Assembly (NCBI GenBank): GCA_030278955.1
Contig: JAOANR010000004.1
Span: forward strand, 59,647,541-59,711,540
Reading direction: 5' to 3'
DNA: 64,000 nt
DNA from: Hygrophila difformis
Lineage: Eukaryota; Streptophyta; Magnoliopsida; Lamiales; Acanthaceae
A program made the position numbers and the translations under genes. The notes below the pieces were generated by a model. The model saw only the letters and a list, made by a program, of their open reading frames with translations, ran no database searches and was not told the origin of the DNA. The first letter of the stretch is position 1, and each line of letters starts with the position of its first letter. This document shows, piece after piece, positions 1 to 10,800 of this stretch.

Positions 1-2966
1 AGCCTTGACCCCAGGATCTGTACCCTTGGCAAGCAAAGTGGCTACTTTTGACAGGCCACTGAATAAAGTGGCGAGAAGATATGAGCCAATCGCCCAAGTA
101 TCGTCCCCGTCGCTATCCACGATGGCTTGAACATAGGGTAACGCCATGCGTAATACTGTCCGGGCACTAGAACAGACAATGAACCGACTGAACCACATCA
201 AAAGGAATGCAACATGCTCTCTGCGTGTCGGAGGTCCGTTCACTCTATTATGGTCGATGAAAGCTGCGTATCGCTTGGATGCCTTGCCTACGGGGCAGAT
301 CAGGTCGCCAAGATGAGAGTCCTCTGATCCAACGGACTGTGTCAACTCCAGACCAACAACAGACAGTCTCGTAATCATCATAACGTCTAAAAGGGTAGGA
401 CCTACGAATCCACAAGGAAACTGGAACGCGTTCACTGAGGAATTCCAGAAGCCCATAAAGTAGTATAACAGGTGATGGTCGAGAGCAATAGGCTTGATGG
501 ATAAGAGGATGGCATCCTTGATTCCCCATTTTTCCCAGTCTCTATGAAAGGATCTCTGCATCCGATGAGCCCAGTCAATATATCGCTCCGTGCAATTCCT
601 TTCGGTCTGAGTCTTCTTTGAGGTTTTCTTTTTACGCTTGGACACTGACTTAGATGCAGCCGACTGGTGAGACTTAATGATCTTCGTACGGGTAATGAAA
701 GCCCTAGTAAACGCCGCCTGAGTAATGGGAAGCGAGCAAGATAGGAAGTCATGGACAGTGGCGGTCCCATGTACACCAGTATGATGAAAGGGTCGGAGGA
801 CAGGCACCGGTTCCTCCCTAGTAAAGTCATAAGCTTCATCATCAGATGAAGGGAGGTCCTCCATGTCCTACATCATTGAAGAGAGGGATAAGAAATTATA
901 TGAGAAAAACCAAGTTAGATAGGTGATAAGGAAGAGTCATACACTAACCTGGGGAGACGGAACACGAGGATGACCGGGACCAGAGAAGCCAGGCGTACTA
1001 ACTAAGGTGTGACCTAGCTGGAAGGCAGTTGACGCCTGAGCGGCTGCTTTGAGCTTAAGTATAGTGTCCGGTAATTCTTTTGTGGCACCTGGTACACTGG
1101 AACTCGCCAAAGCCTACATAGTAAATCATGATTAAACCCTCATCGATTGGGAACCACGTTAAGGAAAAGAAGATTGAATGCCAAAGTATCTAAGGCAAAC
1201 CTGAAAAGCTGGTGTGCGAGACGACAAGGCTGCGAAACTCGAACCTGCAGGTGGCAGGGTGGCGGCCTGCATCACTGATGTAGCGACTGACCCTCCTTGT
1301 GTGGAGACTGATGTGGTGGCAGTTGAGTCTCGAAATAAAGTTCGAGGTTCCTTCCCTACACCGTGGCCGGAAAGTGGTGTAGTGATAACCCGGTTTTGCA
1401 ATGAGGTGACCTATAGCACAATTTCGTTAAGTCCTGAGGAGTACGGGTGTTGCCCGAAAGAGCTTGATTGATAAAACGAAAAGAGTGACATTACATATCG
1501 AGATGTACCTGAGCAGTGGTCGAACGCGGAGCAACAGTCCCAAAGGGCTGCGAAGTGGCGGCCAAAGGCCTCTCAATGGCGGCCAAGATCTTGGAAATGG
1601 CGGCTTGGGTAGGGAGTTTTGTCAGGACTTATGTCACGGAGCATATTGATAGGATATGTGAATTTAGATTGATCTAATAACCGAATAAAGTGGTATGCAG
1701 CAAAACAAACCTGAGTAGTAGATGAGCGTGGAGCAACGCTTGAAGATCCTCCAGTGGCGGCTTGGGCATGAAGAGTGGCGACTGGCGCACCCTCAATGGC
1801 GGCCGAGGTGTCTTCCGTGGCGGCCGCGGGTTTTGAAGCCACAAGTGGTGTAGGTGATTTTGTTGAGTCCTAAGTAATCAAATAACACGATAAGCATGCG
1901 TCCAGGGAGATTATAAGCATGATTTGCTAAGAGTTAAGACAGGAGGCATATCTTGGGCGGCCCTATGACCCTAAGTGAGCCTTTTGAGGTGAGCCTATCA
2001 ACGTGAGCTATTAAAGTGAGCCTCAACGTGAGTTATCAAAGTGAGCCTTTTGAGGTGAGCCTATCAACGTGAGCTATTAAAGTGAGCCTCAACGTGAGTT
2101 ATCAAAGTGAGCCTTTTGAGGTGAGCCTATCGACGTGAGCTATTAAAGTGAGCCTCAACGTGAGTTATCAAAGTGAGCCTTTTGAGGTGAGCCTATTAAA
2201 GTGAGCCTATTAAAGTGAGCCTCAACGTGAGTTATTAAAGTGAGCCTATTGAAGTGAGAAGTGAACTATTAAAGTGAGCCTATTGGAGTGAGCCTATCAA
2301 GTGAACCTTTTGAGGTGAGCCTATTACAGTGAGCCTATTAAAGTGAGCCTTGAAAAATGAGCCTATTATTGAAGTAAGACTATTGAAGTGAACCTATTTA
2401 AGTGAGCATAGGATTATCTAAGTCAAGATTCAAGTGTGCGACACAATCATAAGCCAAGTGGCGGCCAAGGGGTGCCGTACGGCGGCCAGGGAGCTCCTGG
2501 TAGCGGCCGAGAAATCTTTGGTGGAGGCCAAGACACGACGAATGGAGGCCAGTGGTGACAGTGTGGTGGTCAAGATTTTCTTGGCGTATGTTATTTTTTC
2601 TAAGTTCTAATTTAACAATATCAAGCGATCTACTCAAGTTCTAAATCATCAAGGCCGTACAATAAAAAAGATTGAATTTTATCTCATAAAATTTTGAGTC
2701 ATCCGACAACATGTACTAAATATGCGATCAAAGGAAAATATAGATTGCACATAACATAGCCAGCAAAAGTAGACAACATGAAAACAAGAGATGAGACAAA
2801 CCTGGGTGGTCATAGCGACATTGGCGGCCAACGTGCCTGTGAGGGCGGCTGAAGACGGATGTTTAGCGGCCAGGGTTTCGTGAGTGGTGGCCTGAAGGCT
2901 TTGAGTGACGGCTGAGTCTTCGGCAGATGGTTCGGAGCAAGGAGAGGTTCGCAGTGAGGAGCTCAT
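1..2966 (-). CDS. Plant mobile domain (PMD) protein, 3' partial, antisense within a retroelement
   Basis: Reading the minus strand, a frame with no stop runs from 867 to the window edge. It carries PMD (PF10536-type) hallmarks: W-GI-DAI, then a short spacer, FWN, FxFPCGFVGPTLLDV and I-RLSVVG. Upstream I see exons ending in CAG before a GT donor and all in phase 0: 2802-2966 (ATG at 2966), 1711-1869, 1201-1410, 949-1113, then 1-867. Together they give 522 open codons. The N-terminal exons are Ala/Thr/Ser-rich with repeated LAAT-like words. PMD proteins occur as host genes (MAIN/MAIL1) and inside transposons; antisense PMD ORFs between pol and the 3' LTR are known in Tat-lineage Ty3/gypsy elements. 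The LTR at 3155 and the antisense orientation fit that. The PMD call is firm; the upstream exon chain is inferred. The C-terminus lies outside the window. Confidence 0.72.
1973..2408. repeat. Minisatellite, GTGAGCC-type 12-14 bp units in a 66-bp higher-order repeat
   Basis: Units beginning GTGAGC are repeated about thirty times. Five consecutive units of 14, 14, 13, 12 and 13 bp form a 66-bp period that recurs about three times before decaying into simple GTGAGCCTATTAAA-like units. The array lies between two Ala/Ser-rich exons of the antisense PMD gene, so it would be intronic there. Internal tandem arrays are typical of Tat-lineage retroelements. Confidence 0.9.
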
Positions 2967-3142
2967 GACGACGGTCAGAGAGGCGTCCAGGGCGGCCAGC
3001 GACGGCGGCTAGCACGAAGTGGCGGCCGAAAGTGGAATTAGAAAAAAAATTTTTTGCAATTGTGACTTTGATGTGGCTTAATGGGCCAGGCCTAGGTTAA
3101 AATGCGCGAATTCGTCTGAAAACCCCAACAGACAAATTGCGC

Positions 3143-3644
3143 AAGGGGGGCATCTGTTAACCAAGTAAATTTAATGGTCTAATTTAATGGCCTATTAAGT
3201 ATATTTGGTGGCCCATTGCATAAAATTAGTGGTCCAGAAGGTTGAAGCCCATTTCATGTACAAGCCCCGTTCTTCATGTGAAAGCCAGCCCAGGAGTCAC
3301 GAAGAGATTAGGACAGGAGGTTTCTTTAGACGGGAAGTTTCTTGAAGACATCTGTAGGAATGCTAGCAGGATGGTCGGCAAGATGACACCTGGCCTAGAA
3401 GGGATCGTGGGATTGCTTGACGGTTGAGGAACTCCGCATATAAAAACCAAAGGGTTGCTCACTTTTAAAGCCCCGAGAATTCTACACAACAATGGCACTT
3501 TTATTTCTTTAAAGTTTCTGTAATTCCTTTGTTTTCTGCATTTTTAGTTTTCTTGCAAGGTTCCTTCCGACAGTTCTTTGTAATTCACCCAATATTGTCA
3601 ATCAAAGAAGAGACTTTCGTTCTATACAAATTTCACGCACAACA
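3143..3644 (+). mobile_element. Polypurine tract and 3' LTR of a Ty3/gypsy (Tat-like) retrotransposon
   Basis: A purine run (GCAAGGGGGG, 3141-3150) sits 4 bp before a sequence starting TGTTAACC at 3155, the arrangement of a 3' polypurine tract next to an LTR on the plus strand. Inside is a TATA box (TATAAAAA, 3439-3446), as expected at a U3/R border. The end is uncertain; I chose ACAACA near 3644 because it mirrors the TGTT start. The other LTR and any target duplication lie outside the window. The antisense PMD gene starts 190 bp upstream. Confidence 0.6.
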
Positions 3645-4632
3645 AAGGTATTAGTCTTAGGTCCAATTTGATCTGGAGATACCCGGTAATTCTCAAAAAA
3701 AATAAATAAAATGAATTACTATCTATTTTTATATGATTCATAAAATATTTAAATTTTCATCATGATCCGAGGAATAGTCCCAGGATCATTATTGTTCCGT
3801 TTTGATTTTTGCCAATTCATATATTAATTCAAGTAGAGTTTTATATTTTTATTGAATTCGTCTAATTAAATAATTTTAAAATATATTTTATAGCAGTACA
3901 ATTTTTAATTATACATATTTTTATTATCTGGCTTCGTCTATGGAAAATAATTATACATATTTTGAAATGTTTATCATTGAACAAGTACATTGTATTGCGT
4001 GCAAAAATAAAATAGAACTCTTATTTTGAGAAGGATAAGTATATAATTACTTCATACAATAGTAATTTATTATGTATTGTATATAATATAATATTATAAT
4101 GTTCCTATTATTTTATATACAATATTAAAATATTATTTAAATATATAAGTAACTATATAGGAGTATAAATATAGTATGTCCTCTCATATAAACTGAAGAA
4201 TTTATTGATTCAAAGTGGCAGTTGAATTCGGTATAACTAATTAAGCATGTTCAGTTAGAATGTTGAATGGTAGGAGTATTACTTATTTTCCATTGAGTTA
4301 AATATTCCCTCAACTCATTGTTAAAAGCCATTTCCCTTAGCAACTAGTCAACTACTTCATGTCCTAACATGTCCTTGGTATCTACTAATCAAAATTTCCC
4401 ATGAGAAAATGAATAAGAAGATAAAAGTGAAATGTGCATCACAATGCAAAGAACTTTATACTTCATTCACCAAGAACACACAAACTCATTCCCCCCCCTG
4501 CACAGCCTTATTTTTCTGCAACTAAAACTCATCAAAAATCACAATCACAAAGCCTAAGGCAAAGACACTGAAAAGCCCCAACTTCTGCTGATGATGATAT
4601 CATAAATCATCTGTATCATTATTTTCCCTTAG
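3645..4632. other. AT-rich intergenic DNA, no gene seen
   Basis: AT-rich sequence with no sustained open frame on either strand. The last 200-300 bp probably include the 3' UTR of the NPF gene, which is transcribed leftward. No transposon ends recognised. Confidence 0.6.
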
Positions 4633-6881
4633 TTATTTTCCATCCAATGGACCGTTTGAGGCCCTGGAGTCATCGCCTCCCACTCCACTCGTCTTAAGGA
4701 AAGGCGCAGTGCTTATCGAAGAATTCGGCAACGGGCTTCCTCCCGGAGCCTTCTTATCACCATCAACCGTAGTTTCTTCCCCGCTGTTCTTGTAATCATA
4801 CCACATTGCCCAGCACAGGTAGTTAAAAAAGTTCAAGACACTCAGAATCGCCAGAAACCAATAGAAAAGGTTCAGGTTGTTCTGGTTCATGTCCTGTCCG
4901 TGCAGCCACCCCTTTTTGCTCGGCGCCGCACGTTTGGTTATGGCGTTGATGATATCCACCAGGACGGTGCTCAAGAAGTACCCCAACGAAAGGGATATCC
5001 ACGTGAATGAAGTGGACAGCGATTTCATCCCCGCAGGTGCTTCTTTGTAGAAGAATTCCAGCAGCCCAACGAGGGTGAACATGTCGGCGATTCCAAATAT
5101 GCCGTACTGAAACGCCAGCCAGAATAGGCTGATGGATTCCCCCGGATGCTCCAACGCGTAGTGCTTCCGTTTGACCTCCACCAGTGCCGCGACGGACATG
5201 GACAGCGCGGACAGAACCAGCCCGACTCCCACACGTTGGAGAGGCGTGATGCCCCCCGGATGGTTTGTGAACTTGCGAGCGAAGGGGACGAATAGCTTGT
5301 CGTAGATTGGGATGAGGACGATCATGAAGAGGAGGGGAATGGCCGGAATGGATGGCGCAGGAACGTCAAAGGAGCCGAGCTTCTTGTGCATGATGGAGCC
5401 CTGTAGGACCGATAGTGTCTGGAGCTGCGCGAGGCATGTGTTCATTATGACCGTGCTGAATATGATTGGCAGCATCCGCGTTAGAACTTTTACTTCCTCC
5501 ACTTGTGTCACCGTGCAGACGTTCCATGGGGAGGGCTCGACGTCTAGGGGAAGAACCGCGGCTTTATCTAGGCACCTGATTCAGGGGAAAAAGATCGGTT
5601 ACTGCTGATCAAAATAAGATCAAAAAGGATTGATACATTGACAGATTACCTAAATTGTTCTGTATGTGCAATCTTGGCTAGTGTAGTGTGTTTTGTATCC
5701 TCCTCCTCCTCGTACATCTCTAACTGGCTCACCGGATGTGGCAGACTCCGGTTTTTTATTGCAACAACGAAAACCTGATGATCAGATAACATTATAACAA
5801 CCAGAGTTCAATTGCAAGAAGTGAAATACTAGTACTGTTTATAGTGTAAAAAGCTAAGCATTGATAGATGTGTTGGTTTATGGTCATATAATATACCTGT
5901 GCAACTCTAACAAGAGGGCTGCCTTGAGGAATTTGGATACGGTAGAAAGGCTTCCCCGCGACGAGGAAGATGTAGCCAACAAAGGACCCAATAAGGATGA
6001 TCAGGAAGCCTTTCCACCAATTCTGGTTGTGGCCGTGTGTGGAGACCCAAACGATGACAGTGACTCCGATTATTGCGCCACAAACAGTGCTGAGGAGAAG
6101 CCAGTTGAAGTAGCTGGAGAGGGCCTTGGCCTCCTTGGGATCCTTTGGATCGAACTGATCAGCACCGAGAGCTGGCAGGGCCCCCCTGACTCCACCAACA
6201 CCGAGCGCCATCAGACACAGCGAAATGTAGAAGTAGGCGGACTTGCCTCCCTCCAGGCAGTGCGACAAGTGCAGACAAGGCGAGGGCAGCAGATCGCTGT
6301 TGTGAGCTTGGATCGTCATCATTGTGAGCGCCTGCAATTAAAGAAGAGCGTGTGCTTGTTGTGCTTATTTGAGACAGAAGTCGGATAAGGCCATTGAGAG
6401 TTTTGAAGATAAAGTTAGTACTATACCACCAGTTCAATGACTCCGAAAATGATGCAGGTTGTGAACCTGCTGAGATAAGTGTCGGAAATGAAACCACCAA
6501 CGACGGTCAGCAGGAACGTTGATCCCATGAGGTTCGTCAGCGTATTGGCAGCGGTTGACAGATCGAAGAACATCTTGTACACGAAGTAGAGGACCAGGCT
6601 CACCATGTTCGCCACAAAACCCATGTTGTCCAGTGCCACCAGAGCTACACAGACACAAATCACACAGATATCACATTATTACAACAACATTCAGCTAATT
6701 AAATAAATTCATTTAGTCTAGTCACCATAGATGAAAAACGTGGCTCGGAAGCCGCCTTTCTTTTTCGCCTCAAATGGGTTCTTTCCTCCTGTCTCCTGCA
6801 ATGTCACAACATCCATTCGTTAACTGATGTGCCACAAAACCAGACACAACAGAGACACTACTCAGTACTCACCATATCCAT
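4633..6881 (-). CDS. NRT1/PTR family (NPF) transporter, six exons
   Basis: Proton-coupled oligopeptide/nitrate/hormone transporter family of the major facilitator superfamily, at the plasma membrane or an inner membrane. Exons 6873-6881, 6726-6795, 6427-6644, 5897-6331, 5650-5774 and 4633-5575 sum to 1800 nt (599 aa), the normal size. The first exon codes only MDM. The PTR signature (SLCLMALGVGGVRG, then GADQFD) lies near residues 130-157, and the central loop ends in EQFRCLDKAA, typical of the family. About 12 hydrophobic segments are visible. The first helix reads ALVALDNMGF (residues 27-36), so the ExxE[RK] proton-coupling motif of most NPFs is absent. The N-terminal region is most like the NPF4 clade (abscisic acid, gibberellin or nitrate transport), but I cannot fix the substrate or subclade. 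It is head-to-head with FEN1. Confidence 0.93.
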
Positions 6882-7887
6882 GGCGGCTAAGGATCAAAAT
6901 GCACTTGGGAAACTGTGACAAAAGTATGAAAGAATATATAGGGAAGAAGAAGCATTGTAGACAACGGCGATGGGCATGTGATTGATCGCTTCTTGTTGCT
7001 TGCAATGTGTCCATACTCCATAGTGAGGATAACTGTCGTTTGTCAAGAAGAGTTTATATTGCTGATTGGGGGGATGATGTGGATGTGCTCAATTGCTGGC
7101 AATTGAGTAGGTTTTATTTAGGCGGCAATTTTGTTGGAAATGTTGTATGGGCACTAGCCACTAGATATATTTATTCTTCACATTGGAGGATGTCTGTTTG
7201 GCTTGATATTTAGGACAGGGATCTGTTTTGTACTACTACACATTGTCACTAGTATTATTAGAATCGGACCAAAGATAGAATGACCGTGGCCAGGCTAAAA
7301 ACAGTTGTTTAAAATCCTTCATGATTCAAACGATTGTTACATCAGAATACATATATAGTTTTATAAATTTTGAAGTACAGCGATAACAACTAGGAATCCA
7401 GGATCTGTTCCAAAGTAAATTTTTTTACACTAGGTTGTTGACATCATCTTTTTATATACTACTATATTCAATATGATGTTTAGATTAAATTTATCCATTA
7501 CCATTCAGAATAAATTCTTCGTTTCTTTCTTTCAATTGTAGTTCGTGCTATATTAGAATTTAGAGTCACATATCAAAATCATGGTAGTATAGTTCAGGAA
7601 AAAAAGATCTATGTTAGTATTAAATGATTCAACAATTTTCGTATAAGGCTTATTGAAAGGCGGAACAAATTTAACATAGAAATTTGTAAATATTCTGAAC
7701 GGGGTTTTGACTCATCGAGTCCTTGTTAAAACGAAGCGGTCTCTAACTTCGACAATCCGCGAAAATAACAGCTGAGTGCTGACAGTTTAGCACAATTACT
7801 GCTTTGTGCGCGAACTGCGACCGTGTGGAGGGAATAGGCGGGATTGGAGCGGTTTCTTGACTTTCCGCAGCTCCACTTCTAAGAACA
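6882..7887. other. Bidirectional intergenic region between NPF and FEN1
   Basis: About 1 kb separates the two divergent start codons, so both promoters lie here. The FEN1-proximal 150 bp is GC-richer and contains an E2F-type site. No other gene or transposon is recognisable. Confidence 0.6.
7757..7764 (-). promoter_or_regulatory. Candidate E2F binding site upstream of FEN1
   Basis: CCGCGAAA on the plus strand is TTTCGCGG on the minus strand, an exact match to the plant E2F consensus WTTSSCSS, about 125 bp before the FEN1 start codon. A second near match, GGCGGGATT, lies near 7838. FEN1 is an S-phase replication gene and replication genes are common E2F targets; occupancy here is inference. 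Confidence 0.55.
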
Positions 7888-10800
7888 ATGGGAATAAAGG
7901 TATTCATTTGACCAATTGATATATGCGCGTGCATTTGTGTTCGTTTAGCATGCTTCAATTGCGGTATTTTGCGAGTTTTTAGGGTTTAATGAAGCTTTTG
8001 TCGGACAATGCGCCGAAGTCGATGAAAGAGCAGAAATTTGAGAGTTATTTTGGCCGTAAGATCGCTATTGATGCCAGCATGAGCATTTACCAGTTCCTTG
8101 TACGTACATAACACCTTCTGTGTGTGTTTTCTCCGAGTTATGATTAATTTGCGAGGGCAATCGGTTTCGCTATGAAGGGATGACACTGGGTTTACTGAAG
8201 AATTTCTGTCAGTTCTTGATAATGTTTAATTTGCGTCTCGGACTCATTTCTGTTGCTCTTCCTGGATGCTTGCTCAAACTGGAGTTTATGCATGTCTGAT
8301 GAAATTGGTGTTTTGGAAATGATCAATGTGCTTGTTTCATAAAATGTAAAGTTGTAGCCTAGTAGGTATTGGAGTATTGAGGGTTGTGGTACAATTGTAC
8401 TGAATAAAATTTCCTAAAATGGCTGTGCTTTATTGGGGACTCTTAATACTTAGATGATTTGTGATGACTGATGAATGCAGATTGTTGTTGGAAGAACAGG
8501 CACCGAAATGCTCACAAATGAAGCTGGTGAAGTGACTAGGTATTCAACCTCTACTTGTAAACTATTAGAACTATTTTCATTACACTTATTTCCAATTAAA
8601 CTTTCTCATGTGTAAACAGCCTTATTTAGCCGAGACACATAGGCAGTTGCTGACAAATGCTTCCATGTGTTTGTAATTAGCTATAGGAATGTGACGAAAA
8701 AAGTAGTGATTTATGTAGCTTACTTTCTGGTATAGATTTGCTATCCCAGTCACCATTCTTATTGATGCCTTGTTGCTTCTTTTTTTCCCCCTCCAATGTG
8801 TTTTCTAGTCATTTGCAAGGGATGTTCACGAGAACTATCAGACTTTTGGAAGCTGGAATCAAACCTGTGTAATTTGTTTTCTAACCTGCTTCCTTCTGAT
8901 ACTTATATCATATTCTGAAACTTATTTGTGCCTAATTTAAGTGCATTTATATTTGTGACATTAGTTATGTTTTCGACGGAAAGCCTCCTGATATGAAGAA
9001 ACAAGAACTTGCAAAACGGTATTTGATGTCCCATATCTGCCAATCTTTGCCCTATGTTCAAATATTTGTCTTGAATGGTTAATTGCGTGTACTTATTTTT
9101 CTTCATTCTTTCTTTTATCCCCTTAAATCTGCATTCAGGTCCTCTAGAAGAGTTGATGCTACTGAGGATTTAAATGATGCTTTGGAGGTTGGTTGCATAT
9201 TTATTTCAGAGGGCTTTAAAAGTCAATACTATTATTCTAACCTAACTTCAAATAGTTTATTTGCTCCCTCTCATCCACACCCATTGGCCATTCTCATCCT
9301 ATGCAAATTCCATATTAGGTCCTTTTTTTGTTTGTCTTGCAGACTGGGAACAAGGAAGATATTGAAAAGTTCAGCAAGAGAACAGTCAAAGTAAGGTTTT
9401 GTGTTGTTTCCTATATTGCTCTTTGATATCAGAAGTCTACTGTGATTTTGTTGTGTAAATCTTGTTGTACTTGACTCTTAGTACAGTAGTAATCCTGTTG
9501 GAGGAAACCCTCAGTGGAAACCTTTTGAGATGCAATTATAGGTTTCAGGAGTGTGGAATGAACTTATGATGCCAAAATAAATTAAGGTTAATGGTATTCT
9601 ACGGTATAGCTTGACATGAGTAAAATTTGACATGCTGAAGAACATATCTTGGTCTCTTGGAGTAATGGAGATTCACACATTGTAATTCTGGAATACCACG
9701 GTCCTAAGATGACCTAGTCTACTTCATTGCCCTTTATGGTTTATTAATGGAAACAAGGAAATAATTTTGGTATTCTGAAAATAAAATTAACTTTTAAATC
9801 ACAACAGGTCACAAAGCAACATAATGAAGATTGCAAGAAGCTTCTTAAACTTATGGGAGTACCGGTGATTGAGGTACTTCAATTGAAGTTCTTTTAAGAA
9901 ATTTAAATAGGGGGAGACATTAGTTTATTGTTTCTGATAACATATTGTTGGTAACTTGTTTAGGCTCCTTGCGAAGCAGAGTCACAGTGTGCTGCACTTT
10001 GCAAAGCAGGAAAGGTATTTATACCTATTGTGATGATTATCTGATAAGATGAACTCACAGGCTTGAGGCATTAAATGCTTCAATGTCTCCACAAGGTTTA
10101 TTTAAGTTTGTCAATTAGGTCTATGCTGTGGCCTCTGAAGACATGGATTCCCTTACTTTTGGAGCACCAAGGTTTCTGCGCCATTTAATGGATCCTAGTT
10201 CAAAAAAGATCCCAGTGATGGAATTTGAAATCTCTAAGGTACAAGGCATAAGTATTCAATTCTAAATGTGTTTTTATTACTCAGTTGTACATGACAGGTT
10301 CTGGAGGAATTGAACCTGACAATGGACCAATTTATAGACCTTTGCATCCTTTCTGGTTGTGATTACTGTGACAGTATTAAAGGTAATATTGCTCTGATAA
10401 GTTTTCAAAATTTTCTTTTTGAATTCTGTCAATTAATTTTAAGGGATAATTAATGTTGTTACAACTTGGACTTAAACAACTCATTGAATGCAAAGTTGCT
10501 TCAGCAGTCATCTGAGTTACACACTTAGAAAGATTTCTTCTTACTGAAAGCATGAGTGAACTTTTCTGAATATCAATGCAAAGTTAATTGCATGAAGTCA
10601 GTGTGCGAAACCATACATTAAATAGCAGAGGCTTATAGTTGTTTGAACAGAATCCCTTGTACTTCATTCTTCTTCAATATTCAGGTTCTTGGGATTTCTA
10701 TGGGAAGATTGTAGGCTTTTACAGAGACCTATTCCTATATAGACTATGGAAGATTTATTACAGTCTTTTTTCTTTCTTTTCTTTTTGGACATGTCTTTAG

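Noticed and set aside
432..842. 136-codon minus-strand frame near the left end
   Set aside because: A neighbouring frame encodes the plant mobile domain without stops; this one is its shadow.
1973..2408. CRISPR-like array
   Set aside because: The units are short and contiguous with no spacers, and the genome is a plant; it is a minisatellite.
5861..6388. 175-codon plus-strand frame over the NPF gene
   Set aside because: Antisense to a conserved NPF exon that has the PTR signature.
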